DNA of 64,000 nt, from contig FUZG01000002.1 of assembly GCA_900168235.1 (NCBI GenBank), positions 1 through 64,000 on the forward strand, read 5' to 3'. Under the pieces are notes generated by a model. The model ran no database searches. It had not been told where the DNA came from and saw nothing but the letters and a program-made list of their open reading frames with translations. This DNA is from Lachnospiraceae bacterium. Its GTDB lineage: Bacteria; Bacillota; Clostridia; Lachnospirales; Lachnospiraceae. Positions within the stretch are counted from its first letter, which is position 1. Every line of letters begins with the position of its first letter. Of this stretch, positions 33,330 through 42,801 are shown piece by piece. Made by a program: the position numbers and the translations under genes.

Positions 33330-34026
33330 ATGAGGTCTCAAACTTGTATCCGATACCCCATACGGTTGAGATCCGCCATGTCTTGTGATCCTTTAACTTT
33401 TCACGGAGACGCTTGATGTGTACGTCAACGGTACGGGTGTCTCCGATATATTCATAACCCCAGATGTGGTCGAGGAGCTGTTCTCTCGTGAAAACCTGAT
33501 TCGGTGAAGAAGCCAGGAAATACAGGAGCTCGAGTTCCTTTGGAGGCATATCCAGAGGCTTTCCGCAGTAGACCACGGAATAATTCGTAAGATTGATATC
33601 AAGGTCATCATATCTTACACTCTTCACATCATTTTTCGGCTCTTCCTTCGGTACCTGCTGGCATCGGCGGAGTACAGCCTTGGCGCGGGCGATGAGCTCC
33701 TTGGAATCAAAAGGCTTTTCCATGTAGTCATCAGCACCGAGCTCAAGTCCCAGAACCTTATCGAAGACTTCACCCTTTGCAGAAAGCATGATAACAGGTG
33801 TCTGCGCTTTGGAACGGATCTCACGGCAGACCTGATAACCGTCCATGCCGGGGAGCATGAGATCTAAGAGGATCAGATCCGGATGGTAGGAATCATACTC
33901 TCTTAAGGCACTTTCGCCGTCATTCACGATCTTTGTATCAAAACATTCTTTTGTAAAGTAGAGCGAGATCAGCTCTGCGATATTGTTGTCGTCATCGACG
34001 ATCAGAACTTTCTGTTTTTCTACCAA
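33328..34026 (-). CDS. OmpR-family response regulator
   Basis: A 232-residue regulator with receiver Asp55 (LILLDLMLPGMDGY), MLSAKGE, EKPF and a winged-helix output domain (MPPKELELLYFLASSPNQVF, TRTVDVHIKRLREKLKDH, STVWGIGYKFE). It is of the PhoP/WalR-like group. The start is a TTG at 34024-34026, seven bases after GGAGGA. It is downstream of mutS2 on the same strand, 30 bp apart, and converges on a histidine kinase that is its probable partner. Confidence 0.92.
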   Translation of the reverse strand: MVEKQKVLIVDDDNNIAELISLYFTKECFDTKIVNDGESALREYDSYHPDLILLDLMLPGMDGYQVCREIRSKAQTPVIMLSAKGEVFDKVLGLELGADDYMEKPFDSKELIARAKAVLRRCQQVPKEEPKNDVKSVRYDDLDINLTNYSVVYCGKPLDMPPKELELLYFLASSPNQVFTREQLLDHIWGYEYIGDTRTVDVHIKRLREKLKDHKTWRISTVWGIGYKFETS

Positions 34027-34056
34027 GGGTAAATCCTCCGTTTCGCGTGTCTTTCG

Positions 34057-36450
34057 TCAGTCTTTGAATGTAACGATCGTGACACCGGAATCGCCTTCAC
34101 CGTATGCCCCGAGTCGATAGTTTTTCACATATTTGCAGTTTTTGAGGTAAGAATGAACCACATCCCTGAGGATTCCGCTTCCCTTACCGTGTACTACGCG
34201 CACGGTGGAAAGATGGGAAACATAGGCATCGTCAAGGTAGGAAGCAAGAGCTTCCCTTGCATCGTCGCCGTTCATACCGATGAGCTTCAGCTCAGGATGA
34301 ATGGTCGCAGCCTTTGACAGACCCTTACCGATACTGCTGATTCCGTAACCCTTGCGTCCTGCATTATCGTCCGCAAGATCGGAAAGGTTTACTTTATACT
34401 TTATAATACCACACTGAACAGACAAATTGCCCTTAGAATCGGGAAGGGTCTGAACATTACCCTTGAGGTTCAGGGAAATGATACGTACATTCATGCCGAT
34501 CTTTATCTTCTTGCGGTCAAGATTGCCGTGAGGACGGTCCTTTTCAGGGATGGCACTTAATGACGGAGAAGGAAGTCCTGATGAAGACTTAGTCTTATTT
34601 AAGGACTCACGAAGCTTTGTACGATCCTTCTCTGCGGCACGGATAGCATCCGTATCAGCATATTTCTGCATGTGGCGGATGGTAGCGTCGGCGGTCTCCT
34701 TGGCATCTGCAAGGAGCTTTCTTGCCTCTTCCTTTGCGGAGGCGAGGATCTTATTTTTGGACTCTTCCAGCTTCTGCTTGCCGGAATCAAGCTCCTTCTG
34801 CATACGCTCGATCTGAGCCTGTGTATCAGCAATCTCTTTCTGCTTCTTCTCGAGAGTTATGCGGTTTTTCTCAAGGCTTGCAAGGAGATTCTCGAACTTC
34901 TCATCTTCCTCACTCACGCGTTTTTTAGCATCCTCGATGATCTTGTCCGAGAGACCGAGGCGGGAACTGATGGCAAAAGCGTTACTCTTACCCGGAACGC
35001 CCACAAGGATACGGTATGTGGGGCTCAGGGTCTCGACGTCAAACTCACAGCAGGCATTTTCTACCCATGAAGTTGTCAGGGCATATTCCTTAAGCTCTGC
35101 ATAGTGAGTGGTAGCCATGGTGCGGATGGAACGCTGGTGCAGATGGTCAAGGATAGCCATTGCAAGAGCGGCACCCTCGGTAGGATCTGTTCCCGCACCA
35201 AGCTCATCGAAGAGGCAGAGTGATGTAATATTCGCGTCCTTAAGGATGGATACGATGGTCTTCATGTGGGATGAGAAGGTGGAGAGACTCTGCTCAATAC
35301 TCTGCTCGTCACCGATATCTGCGAATACTTCCTTAAAAACAGAGAGCTCGGAACGGTCTGCGGCAGGAATATGAAGTCCTGACATACCCATGATCTCAAG
35401 AAGTCCCACAGTCTTAAGGGATACAGTCTTACCACCGGTGTTGGGACCTGTAACGATAAGCAGGTCAAATTCGTCACCCAGATGGATGTCGATCGGAACC
35501 ACCTTCTTTTTATCGATAAGAGGGTGGCGTGCGCTCCTGAGCTTAATGATCTCATTTGAGTTAAATATCGGGCGGGTCGCATTGTGATCAAGCGCCAGCT
35601 CTGCGCGGGCAAAGATAAAATCAAGCTCCACAAGGATACGGTAGTCTGCACGGATGACTTCCTCGTGTGAACCTACACGGAAACTGAGCTCTTTCAGGAT
35701 TTCCTGTATCTCGGCTTTTTCCTGAAGCTCAAGCTCGCGGATAGCGTTATTTAGATTAACGACAGACTGAGGCTCTATGAAAAGAGTGGAGCCTGTTGAA
35801 GACTGGTCGTGAACCATACCCGGTACCTGCGACTTGTACTCGGCACGGACAGGAACGCAGTAACGGTTGTCACGCATGGTGATGATGCTGTCCATGAGGT
35901 AGCTTTTAAGAGCACCGTTAACAAGACCCTGGAGAGTGGAATGAACCTTTTCCTGAGCGGATATCATGCTCTTACGGATATGGCGGAGCTCCGGGCTCGC
36001 GTCATCTGCGATGGTATCAGCATCGATGATGCAACGGCGGATCTCGCGGGAGATACCGCTGTCAGGCTCCAGACAGGTAAAGCGGTCAGTGAGGGAATCT
36101 GCGTAGCTTTCGCCGTTTTCACCGCCCTTTTCGCCGTAGGACTTTACACGGGCAGCGGTCTCAAGGAGAGATGCGATGTGCAGGAGCTCATGAGTGCTGA
36201 GGACTCCGCCTGCGGAAGCCGTGTGGAGCTGCATATTTATATCGTGGATACCGGAAAATGATACGGAACCGTTCGCAAAAATGCGTGAAAGTGCGTCAGC
36301 AGTTTCAGACTGAGCGTGTTCGATATCGGATTTATTGTCCATGGGAACGAGATTAAGGCAGAGGTCCTTTGCCTTGGAAGATGATGCGTGAGACGCAAGC
36401 TGTTCCCTGATTCGGTCAAATTCAAGTTTATGAAGTACTTTCTCGTTCAT
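34057..36450 (-). CDS. mutS2: MutS2 (ribosome rescue / DNA structure-binding ATPase with Smr domain)
   Basis: A 797-residue MutS2. It has the core clamp (NRYCVPVRAEYKSQVPGMVH), the ATPase with Walker A GPNTGGKTVSLKTVG, LFDELGAGTDPTEGAALA and TTHYAELKEYA, a long coiled-coil segment (about 515-610), a KOW-like linker and the C-terminal Smr endonuclease domain (RVVHGKGSGILRDVVHSYL). The mismatch-recognition domain of MutS1 is absent, as expected. Members act on branched DNA and, in Bacillus, on collided ribosomes. It probably heads a transcript that includes the response regulator. Confidence 0.96.
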   Translation of the reverse strand: MNEKVLHKLEFDRIREQLASHASSSKAKDLCLNLVPMDNKSDIEHAQSETADALSRIFANGSVSFSGIHDINMQLHTASAGGVLSTHELLHIASLLETAARVKSYGEKGGENGESYADSLTDRFTCLEPDSGISREIRRCIIDADTIADDASPELRHIRKSMISAQEKVHSTLQGLVNGALKSYLMDSIITMRDNRYCVPVRAEYKSQVPGMVHDQSSTGSTLFIEPQSVVNLNNAIRELELQEKAEIQEILKELSFRVGSHEEVIRADYRILVELDFIFARAELALDHNATRPIFNSNEIIKLRSARHPLIDKKKVVPIDIHLGDEFDLLIVTGPNTGGKTVSLKTVGLLEIMGMSGLHIPAADRSELSVFKEVFADIGDEQSIEQSLSTFSSHMKTIVSILKDANITSLCLFDELGAGTDPTEGAALAMAILDHLHQRSIRTMATTHYAELKEYALTTSWVENACCEFDVETLSPTYRILVGVPGKSNAFAISSRLGLSDKIIEDAKKRVSEEDEKFENLLASLEKNRITLEKKQKEIADTQAQIERMQKELDSGKQKLEESKNKILASAKEEARKLLADAKETADATIRHMQKYADTDAIRAAEKDRTKLRESLNKTKSSSGLPSPSLSAIPEKDRPHGNLDRKKIKIGMNVRIISLNLKGNVQTLPDSKGNLSVQCGIIKYKVNLSDLADDNAGRKGYGISSIGKGLSKAATIHPELKLIGMNGDDAREALASYLDDAYVSHLSTVRVVHGKGSGILRDVVHSYLKNCKYVKNYRLGAYGEGDSGVTIVTFKD

Positions 36451-36534
36451 AAATAGCCTTTCAAATGATTGTATATATTGAAAATTGCGAAGTTAATTAT
36501 ACACTCCCCGAGGTTAGCTTTACAACTGATGATA

Positions 36535-36564
36535 TGGACAGAAATACGCTGTAAATGGTAAAAT
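36535..36564 (+). promoter_or_regulatory. Possible promoter of the HtrA-like gene
   Basis: TGGACA, an 18-base spacer and TAAAAT. The leader contains a fully self-complementary GGTCCGGACC at 36583-36592, which may form a hairpin with its flanks or bind a dimeric regulator. Confidence 0.4.
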
Positions 36565-36685
36565 AGGGGCGATATTTAACTTGGTCCGGACCCGGTTCCG
36601 GCTGAGTCTTGACGAGTTGGCACCTTTCAAATAAGTATAGAATTAGTATCTGTCATCAGCAGGTACAGAAAAGCGAAATCATATC

Positions 36686-37996
36686 ATGGATGAACAGAAT
36701 CCCTCAGAATTTCAGTTCATAAAAGAAAAGATCAAGGATAAACCTATAGACAGAAAGAAGCTTTTGGAAAGAGTGGCGATCGGGTGTATTGCGGCGGCAT
36801 TTTTCGGTGCGGTGGCAGCATTATCGTTTGCGCTTGTATTAAATGCGCTCACGCCGACTCTTCGGACAACAGCTGTAAGTATCCCGCCTGATGAAGAAAA
36901 GACCGGAGAAGCCGAGAAGCCTACGGAGTCAGGAGAAGCTGCTATTTCAGAAGATTCGATCAGTGCAAACGAGGATGAGACAAAGGTTGTGGTGAAGAGA
37001 ATAACGGAACGAGTATCCCTCACAACCGATGATTATCAGGATCTCTATCGTTCAATGTTTGCAAAGGCACAGGTTATCGATCAGTCCATAGTAACGGTAA
37101 CAGGTGTGAAGTCTGATCAGGACTGGTTTGATAATACTTTTGAGGATACAAACCAGGCTTCGGGTCTCATCGTTGCAAATAACGGAAGAGAGCTTCTTAT
37201 CCTTGCAGTAAATGTAGAGGCAAAAAATGCTGATAAGCTCAGCGTTACATTTCATGACGGAAGCACGGCGGAAGCGACTGTTAAGGAAACAGACAGCAAT
37301 ACTGGTCTTGAGATAATCGGTGTAAACATGGGTCAGATAAGTAAGGACACCATGGAACGCATAAGAGAAGCAGATCTCGGAAACTCTGCGTCATCAGCAA
37401 TAGCCGGAAAGCCTGTGATCGCAGTGGGAACTCCTTATGGGACCAGCGGAAGCGTAGCATACGGACTTGTCACTACAAACGAAAAGAATGTCGCGCTCTC
37501 CGACAGAAACGTTCATCTCCTTTGCACAGATATTTACGGAAGTACTCTTGCGACAGGAGTCATAGCGGATTATGATGGAGAGGTTTTAGGTATCATCAAT
37601 CAGAAGATGGCAGCGGATGACATGGAAAATCTGCTGACAGCATACTCGATCTCTGACCTGAAAGAGCTGATAGAAAAGCTTTCAAACAGCAAGCAGCCGG
37701 CGCGCCTCGGAGTAAAGGGCACGGATGTTACAGAAGAGATCAACGAGGAAAATGGTATTCCCATCGGCGCTTACGTAAAGAGCATTGATATGGATTCTCC
37801 CGCAATGAATGCAGGAATCCAGAGCGGCGATGTGATAATAAAGATCGGAACACAGGGCATTGAAACCTTTAACGATCTCACAAACACACTGATGAAACTC
37901 CAGCCGGAGGATGAAACGGTAGTCACCGTACAGCGGTATTCCCATGGAGGATACGCAGAAATGACTTTTGAAGTAACACTGGATCAGGTAGACTGA
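36686..37996 (+). CDS. HtrA/DegP-like membrane protein lacking the catalytic triad (pseudoprotease) with PDZ domain
   Basis: A 436-residue protein. One membrane helix (31-53) anchors an external trypsin-like S1C domain (about 120-320) and a C-terminal PDZ domain (about 335-430; GAYVKSIDMDSPAMNAGIQS, GDVIIKIG). By my alignment to the family motifs, the TNNHV His falls on Ala174 (LILAVNV), the TDLAVLK Asp on Gly207 (SNTGLEII) and the GNSGGP Ser on Ala289 (YGSTLATG). All three catalytic residues are thus missing, while structural motifs (GTPYGTSGSVAYG, GEVLGI) remain. It is probably a peptide-binding adaptor or sensor, not a protease. The ribosome site is weak. Confidence 0.85.
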   Translation: MDEQNPSEFQFIKEKIKDKPIDRKKLLERVAIGCIAAAFFGAVAALSFALVLNALTPTLRTTAVSIPPDEEKTGEAEKPTESGEAAISEDSISANEDETKVVVKRITERVSLTTDDYQDLYRSMFAKAQVIDQSIVTVTGVKSDQDWFDNTFEDTNQASGLIVANNGRELLILAVNVEAKNADKLSVTFHDGSTAEATVKETDSNTGLEIIGVNMGQISKDTMERIREADLGNSASSAIAGKPVIAVGTPYGTSGSVAYGLVTTNEKNVALSDRNVHLLCTDIYGSTLATGVIADYDGEVLGIINQKMAADDMENLLTAYSISDLKELIEKLSNSKQPARLGVKGTDVTEEINEENGIPIGAYVKSIDMDSPAMNAGIQSGDVIIKIGTQGIETFNDLTNTLMKLQPEDETVVTVQRYSHGGYAEMTFEVTLDQVD

Positions 37997-38025
37997 TCCG
38001 GAATTAGGAAGGATCTAAGTAAGAA

Positions 38026-38982
38026 ATGAAGTACATCAACGAACTGAATGAGGGCGATAGGCTTTCAGATGTTTATCTCTGTAAGTTCAGACAGCAGGCA
38101 GTAACTCGCAACGGTAAGCCATACATCAATGTCATCCTGCAGGACCGCACAGGTACACTCGATGCAAAGATATGGGAGCCCAATTCAGTTGGAATCGCTG
38201 ATTTCGATACACTTGATTATATTTATGTATTCGGCGAAGTTTCCCGTTACCAGGGAGCTCTGCAGGCATCGCTCAAGAACGTAAAGGTGGTGCAGGAAGG
38301 TGAGTATATCCCGTCCGATTACCTTCCTGTCAGCAAGTATGACATCAAGGAAATGTATAAAGAGCTGATGGCTGTCATCGCCACAGTTAAGAATACTTAT
38401 CTCAACACTCTTCTCACAAAGCTTTTTGTGGAAGACAAGGCATTTGCAAAGAGATTCAGTGAAAACTCAGCCGCAAAGTCCATCCATCACGGATTTGTGG
38501 GAGGACTCCTGCAGCACACACTGGCTGTCACACGTCTCTGCAAATTTTATGCAAAGGCATATCCGATGCTCAACCACGACCTGCTGGTTTCCGCAGCACT
38601 CCTTCATGACATCGGAAAGGTAAGAGAAATAAGCGCGTTCCCGCAGAATGACTATACTGATGCGGGTCAGCTCTTAGGTCATATCATGATCGGTTCCGAG
38701 ATGATCGGAGAGATCGCAAGAACCATCCCGGATTTTCCGGAGAAGCTTTTAAGAGAGCTTCAGCACTGCATCCTTGCACACCACGGTGAGCTCGAGTACG
38801 GATCACCGAAAAAGCCGGCACTTATGGAAGCCATGGCACTTAATCTGGCTGATAACACAGATGCCAGAATGGAGACCATGACAGAGCTTCTGGAGAACCA
38901 GACATCAGAAAGTGCTGATGAGTGGCTTGGATATAACCGGATATTTGAATCCAACATCCGTCGCGCCGGCGATTGGCAGTAA
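38026..38982 (+). CDS. YhaM-type 3'-5' exoribonuclease (OB-fold plus HD domain)
   Basis: A 318-residue protein. An N-terminal OB-fold (about 10-100; KPYINVILQDRTGTLDAKIW) is followed by an HD hydrolase domain with SIHHGFVGGLLQHTLAVTR, LLHDIGKVREI and ILAHHGELEYG as metal ligands. This arrangement matches Bacillus YhaM, a 3'-5' exonuclease on RNA and DNA. It starts 29 bp after the HtrA-like gene and is followed closely by an RNA methyltransferase gene, an RNA-metabolism context. Confidence 0.92.
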   Translation: MKYINELNEGDRLSDVYLCKFRQQAVTRNGKPYINVILQDRTGTLDAKIWEPNSVGIADFDTLDYIYVFGEVSRYQGALQASLKNVKVVQEGEYIPSDYLPVSKYDIKEMYKELMAVIATVKNTYLNTLLTKLFVEDKAFAKRFSENSAAKSIHHGFVGGLLQHTLAVTRLCKFYAKAYPMLNHDLLVSAALLHDIGKVREISAFPQNDYTDAGQLLGHIMIGSEMIGEIARTIPDFPEKLLRELQHCILAHHGELEYGSPKKPALMEAMALNLADNTDARMETMTELLENQTSESADEWLGYNRIFESNIRRAGDWQ

Positions 38983-38999
38983 ACGGAGGAGATGTTATC

Positions 39000-40454
39000 A
39001 TGACTTTTCAGAAAAATCAGAAAATTCAGTTGGAGATAACAGATCTTGGTAATGAAGGGGAAGGCATCGGTAAGATCGATGGCTTTCCTTTCTTTGTTAA
39101 GGATACTGTTGTTGGAGACCATGTGACCGCAACTGTCATGAAGGTCAGGAAAAACTTTGGCTTCGCACGTCTTGTCTCCGTTGAGAATGCATCAGAGGAT
39201 CGTGAAGATGCGCTCTGTCCCGTGGCTCGTCCCTGCGGAGGATGCCAGCTCCAGCACATGTCCTACGAGGCTGAGCTTAGATTTAAGCAAAAAAAGGTAC
39301 ATGACTGTCTTCTCCGTATAGGCGGTATCCCTGAGAAAATACTGTCTGAAGCGGAAGAACCTATCGTGGGAATGGAGAAGCCCTGGAGATACAGGAACAA
39401 AGCACAGTATCCTATCGGCGTAAATGCAGAGGGCAGGACTGTTGCAGGATTTTATGCAGGACGGACTCACTCTATTATCGAGAGCGATAACTGCGCCCTT
39501 ACACCGCCGGAATTTCAGAAAATACTCCGGGCGGTACTGGGCTTTATTGAGGAACACCACATCCGTCCTTACGATGAAAAAACAGGAAAGGGCCTGGTGC
39601 GCCACGTCCTTATCCGAAAGGGCTTTGCAACAGGCGAGATCATGCTCTGCCTTGTCTGCACTTCTGCTAAATTCCCTCACAGAGATGAATTTGTGCAGGA
39701 AATGAAAAATATCCCGGGAATGACATCTATCTGCATAAATATCAATGCGGAGAAGACAAATGTGATACTCGGAAAAGAGATAGAGGTTCTTTACGGTCAG
39801 GGATATATCACGGATATCCTTGGAGGACTTAAGTTCCAGATCGGACCGCTCTCTTTCTATCAGGTGAATCCTGTGCAGGCGGAGAGACTGTATATGAAAG
39901 CCATGGAGTATGCAGGACTCACTGAGGATGGAGCTATCCTTGAGGGCGGACGGCAGATACGCGATGTGTGGGATATCTGCTGCGGTATCGGAACTATCAC
40001 GCTTTTTGCGGCAGATACCATAAGAAAATTACAGGAGAAACTTCCTGATGATCAAAAAAATGCACTTTCAGAAGTAAAGATACACGGATTGGAGATAGTG
40101 CCTGAGGCTATCGAAGACGCGAAGATAAATGCCAAGCTTAATGACATTTCAAATGCGGAGTTCGCGGCAGCGGCGGCAGAAGATTACATGCCCGAGTACC
40201 TGAAAGCGAACCCGGATGCGAGAGCGGATGTTATCATAGTTGACCCGCCGAGAAAGGGTCTTGATCCGGAAGTTCTGAGGGCCGCAGTCGAGATGCAGCC
40301 GTCACGCTTCGTATACGTGTCATGTGACCCCGCAACGCTTGCGAGAGATCTGAAGATCATGCTGGCAGCGGGCTATAAGCTTCGGAAATTCCGGGCATAC
40401 GATCAGTTCAGCCGAACAAGCCATACAGAAGCAGTTGCACTTTTAACAAAATAA
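39000..40454 (+). CDS. RNA (uracil-5-)-methyltransferase, RlmD/TrmA family
   Basis: A 484-residue SAM-dependent enzyme making 5-methyluridine in 23S rRNA or tRNA. It has an N-terminal TRAM domain (IQLEITDLGNEGEGIGKIDG), a [4Fe-4S] Cys cluster (CPVARPCGGCQ), QVNPVQAERLY, SAM motif WDICCGIGTITLF, DPPRKGLD and the catalytic Cys in YVSCDPATLARDL. The ATG at 39000 lies eight bases after CGGAGGAG; an upstream TTG overlaps the preceding gene. Firmicute homologues include RlmCD, which modifies two rRNA positions; the exact target is not predictable. Confidence 0.92.
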   Translation: MTFQKNQKIQLEITDLGNEGEGIGKIDGFPFFVKDTVVGDHVTATVMKVRKNFGFARLVSVENASEDREDALCPVARPCGGCQLQHMSYEAELRFKQKKVHDCLLRIGGIPEKILSEAEEPIVGMEKPWRYRNKAQYPIGVNAEGRTVAGFYAGRTHSIIESDNCALTPPEFQKILRAVLGFIEEHHIRPYDEKTGKGLVRHVLIRKGFATGEIMLCLVCTSAKFPHRDEFVQEMKNIPGMTSICININAEKTNVILGKEIEVLYGQGYITDILGGLKFQIGPLSFYQVNPVQAERLYMKAMEYAGLTEDGAILEGGRQIRDVWDICCGIGTITLFAADTIRKLQEKLPDDQKNALSEVKIHGLEIVPEAIEDAKINAKLNDISNAEFAAAAAEDYMPEYLKANPDARADVIIVDPPRKGLDPEVLRAAVEMQPSRFVYVSCDPATLARDLKIMLAAGYKLRKFRAYDQFSRTSHTEAVALLTK

Positions 40455-40513
40455 ACCATTTAAGATGGGGGGCCGTATAAGTTGTGGCACCCCATTGATA
40501 TTACTATGAATTA

Positions 40514-42477
40514 TCAGCTATTCTCGATCAGTTTTTCTAATACATGTTTAACTCTGACTATGGTCTCCTGAATATGGACAGTTGACGATGACATTTCCTC
40601 AGTGGATGCAGCCAGATTCTGAGTCATATTATTAATCTCATCGATCTCAGCTGCAAGCTTCTCTGACTCACCCATTATATCTAACACAGCCTTATCAATA
40701 TTAGTCTGATTTGACGTACTGTTGTTGGCAGTCTCTCTGGAATTTGATGCGAGAGAACTGATTTCCGATGCCACAACAGCAAAGCCTCTTCCGGCTTCTC
40801 CTGCTCTTGCCGCTTCAATAGATGCATTAAGGGACAGAAGATTTGTGCTGTTTGCGATCTCAACGACTTTTCTGCTGTCTTCTCCTAACTGATCTATCAT
40901 GGCTCTGATATTTTCCATTGAATCATTGAGATGCTCGGTGAAACGTGCAACACCGGTTATCTTTCCGGCAATATTGAGGGAGTCATTGGCGTTGGAATCA
41001 TTTCCTGAAACCAATTCTGCGATCGCCATGTTTATTTCTTCAAACTTTGAATTTATATCAGAAATTGCCTCAACAAGTCTGTTATGCACCTCGGCTTCCT
41101 CGGCACGCTGCTGTTCGATCTCGTCTGCAAGGAGCTCGGCTTTTTTAACTTCCTGCTGGACCAGATCCTTCTGGTAATGGATACAGTTCTCCTTTACATT
41201 GAAACCGTTAAAGATCGCCGTTGACATATCACGGCAGGTATCGTATCCACAGCAGGTACAATCGATCGCCTTGGACGCCTTTGTAAGTTTCCCCATGGAT
41301 CTGAAGATCTCGTCCCTTTGAGCTTCGCTTGGCTCCTTGTAGCTTACAGCCTTTGATCTGTCAGTATATTTCCGGAGATAATCCTCCAGATTCAGTTTTT
41401 TAAACTGCTTATTAAGATTAGCAAGGCGCTTTGCCGGGGTATCAGGCCGTGACCAGGCATCGCCTCTTTTATTCTTCTTAGACTTTTCTTTTATCCGGAT
41501 CAGATTGTAAAGCGCATCGTCTGTTTCGCTCATTTTTGAATCTACAGCAGTTCCGCAGATGCATCCATTTTCACAATTCAAAGCATCGATAAATACGAAG
41601 GGAGTCTGGCTGTCCTTTATCCGCTTCTTATTTTTCTGAAGCCACTCATACATCCGCTTCTCGCCCTCGATCTGGCGAACTGCTACATCGTCTCCGAGAA
41701 ACCAGTAAACATTTTCCTTAAGACCGCCGGGAGTCGGATAAATAGAACCAAGACCATATTCAATTTCGTCGGAAGCGTCCGGGCCTGAAATTTTATTGGT
41801 CTTAACATATTCCATAAGGTGTTCAAAGGTCACATTATACTGAACGAGTCCTGCATTGTTAGGATCGTCAATTTCAAGCTTTTTGGCTATGCATGGCGAG
41901 ATAAAGGCAAGCTTATCTTTTAACCCCAGAACCTTTCTGCAATAAATAGCACCGCACATGAGGGGCGACTGTACAGGAAAGAGCTTTGGAATGAGTTCCG
42001 GTGTGTAGTTCTCGATATATCGCACGACCGCAGGACATGGCTGCGAGATGCCGCCAAGGAAATTGTACTTCTGGATATAATTAAGGTATCCCCATGTGGT
42101 TATATCAGCACCAAAGGAAATGGAGATGATCCTGTTTACTCCCAGTTTTTTAAGCCACCAAGGACTGAGCCGTATTCCTTCGGATAATTTGCCAAAAAAG
42201 CAGGAGCTACCAGAAGAGATATTTTTTCTCCCTTCTTAAGGTCCTCAAAGAAGCTGTCTGTGTCATCGTTAAACTTTCTCGCACCGTGTTTGCACGCATC
42301 GATACACGCTCCGCAGGAGACACAGTATTCGGCATTTACGTGAATTGTCCTGTCCTCGTTGGTTTCTCCTTCAACGGACATGCAGGCACCCATGGCGGGG
42401 CAGGCATTTACACATTTATTACACCCAATGCATTGTTCAGTGGTGTAGACCAGAGATGCCATAGAACCATTATTCAT
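40514..42477 (-). CDS. Ferredoxin / [FeFe]-hydrogenase-like / chemotaxis-type sensor, read through a -1 frameshift
   Basis: The zero frame (42477 to 42136, 113 residues) encodes two [4Fe-4S] motifs ([22 protein letters not shown]) and stops with TAA. The -1 frame continues to 40514 with an [FeFe]-hydrogenase C-terminal domain ([26 protein letters not shown]), an Fe-S domain (CTCCGYDTC...ENC) and a soluble chemotaxis-receptor signalling domain ([20 protein letters not shown]). Switching frames at A AAA AAC (42151-42145) joins them into about 654 residues. The second Cys of the CC pair is kept but the first is Pro, which suggests an H2 or redox sensor rather than a catalytic hydrogenase. The break may be programmed frameshifting, a one-base deletion in an A run, or a sequencing error. 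Confidence 0.85.
42145..42151 (-). other. Slippery heptamer A AAA AAC at the frame switch
   Basis: On the minus strand the codons TTA AAA AAC place a canonical X XXY YYZ heptamer in exactly the right phase. A -1 slip continues with CTG GGA GTA, the frame of the hydrogenase domain. The zero-frame stop is three codons downstream (TGG GAG TAA). A GGTGG lies shortly upstream. No strong downstream stem is obvious. Confidence 0.8.
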
Positions 42478-42801
42478 TGAAGACCGCCGTTTCTGTCATT
42501 AGATCATACGATAAAATGCGAATGAAAAATGTACGACCATACAAAACTTATATCGGAGCAAAATAATGGATTTCTTAAAGTAATCACTTGATTTTTAGAC
42601 GAAAATTACTTTTTTTGGTGATTTTATGTTGGTTCGACTGTTTCAAAAGCTGTGTCCATAAGTTCAGCAGCTGCGGTAATTCATGATTGTTAAATCCTTG
42701 GGAAGAGAAAAAGAATCTCTTTGTTCTGTACGAAAAATTGTTTATGATGATGTAAGGGTTAAAAGGCATAAAGTTGGTAAAGCATCAGATTGGATCATGA
42801 A
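42478..42801. other. Intergenic region between divergent genes
   Basis: This 324-bp AT-rich gap holds the promoters of the divergent sensor and transporter genes, which I could not define with confidence. An AAGAGA/TCTCTT hairpin lies at about 42703-42721. A 61-codon minus-strand frame here has no ribosome site and unlikely composition. Confidence 0.4.

Noticed and set aside
42584-42769. 61-codon minus-strand frame in the gap beside the hydrogenase-like sensor
   Set aside because: No ribosome site, low-complexity Asn/Phe/Lys composition and no recognisable domain.
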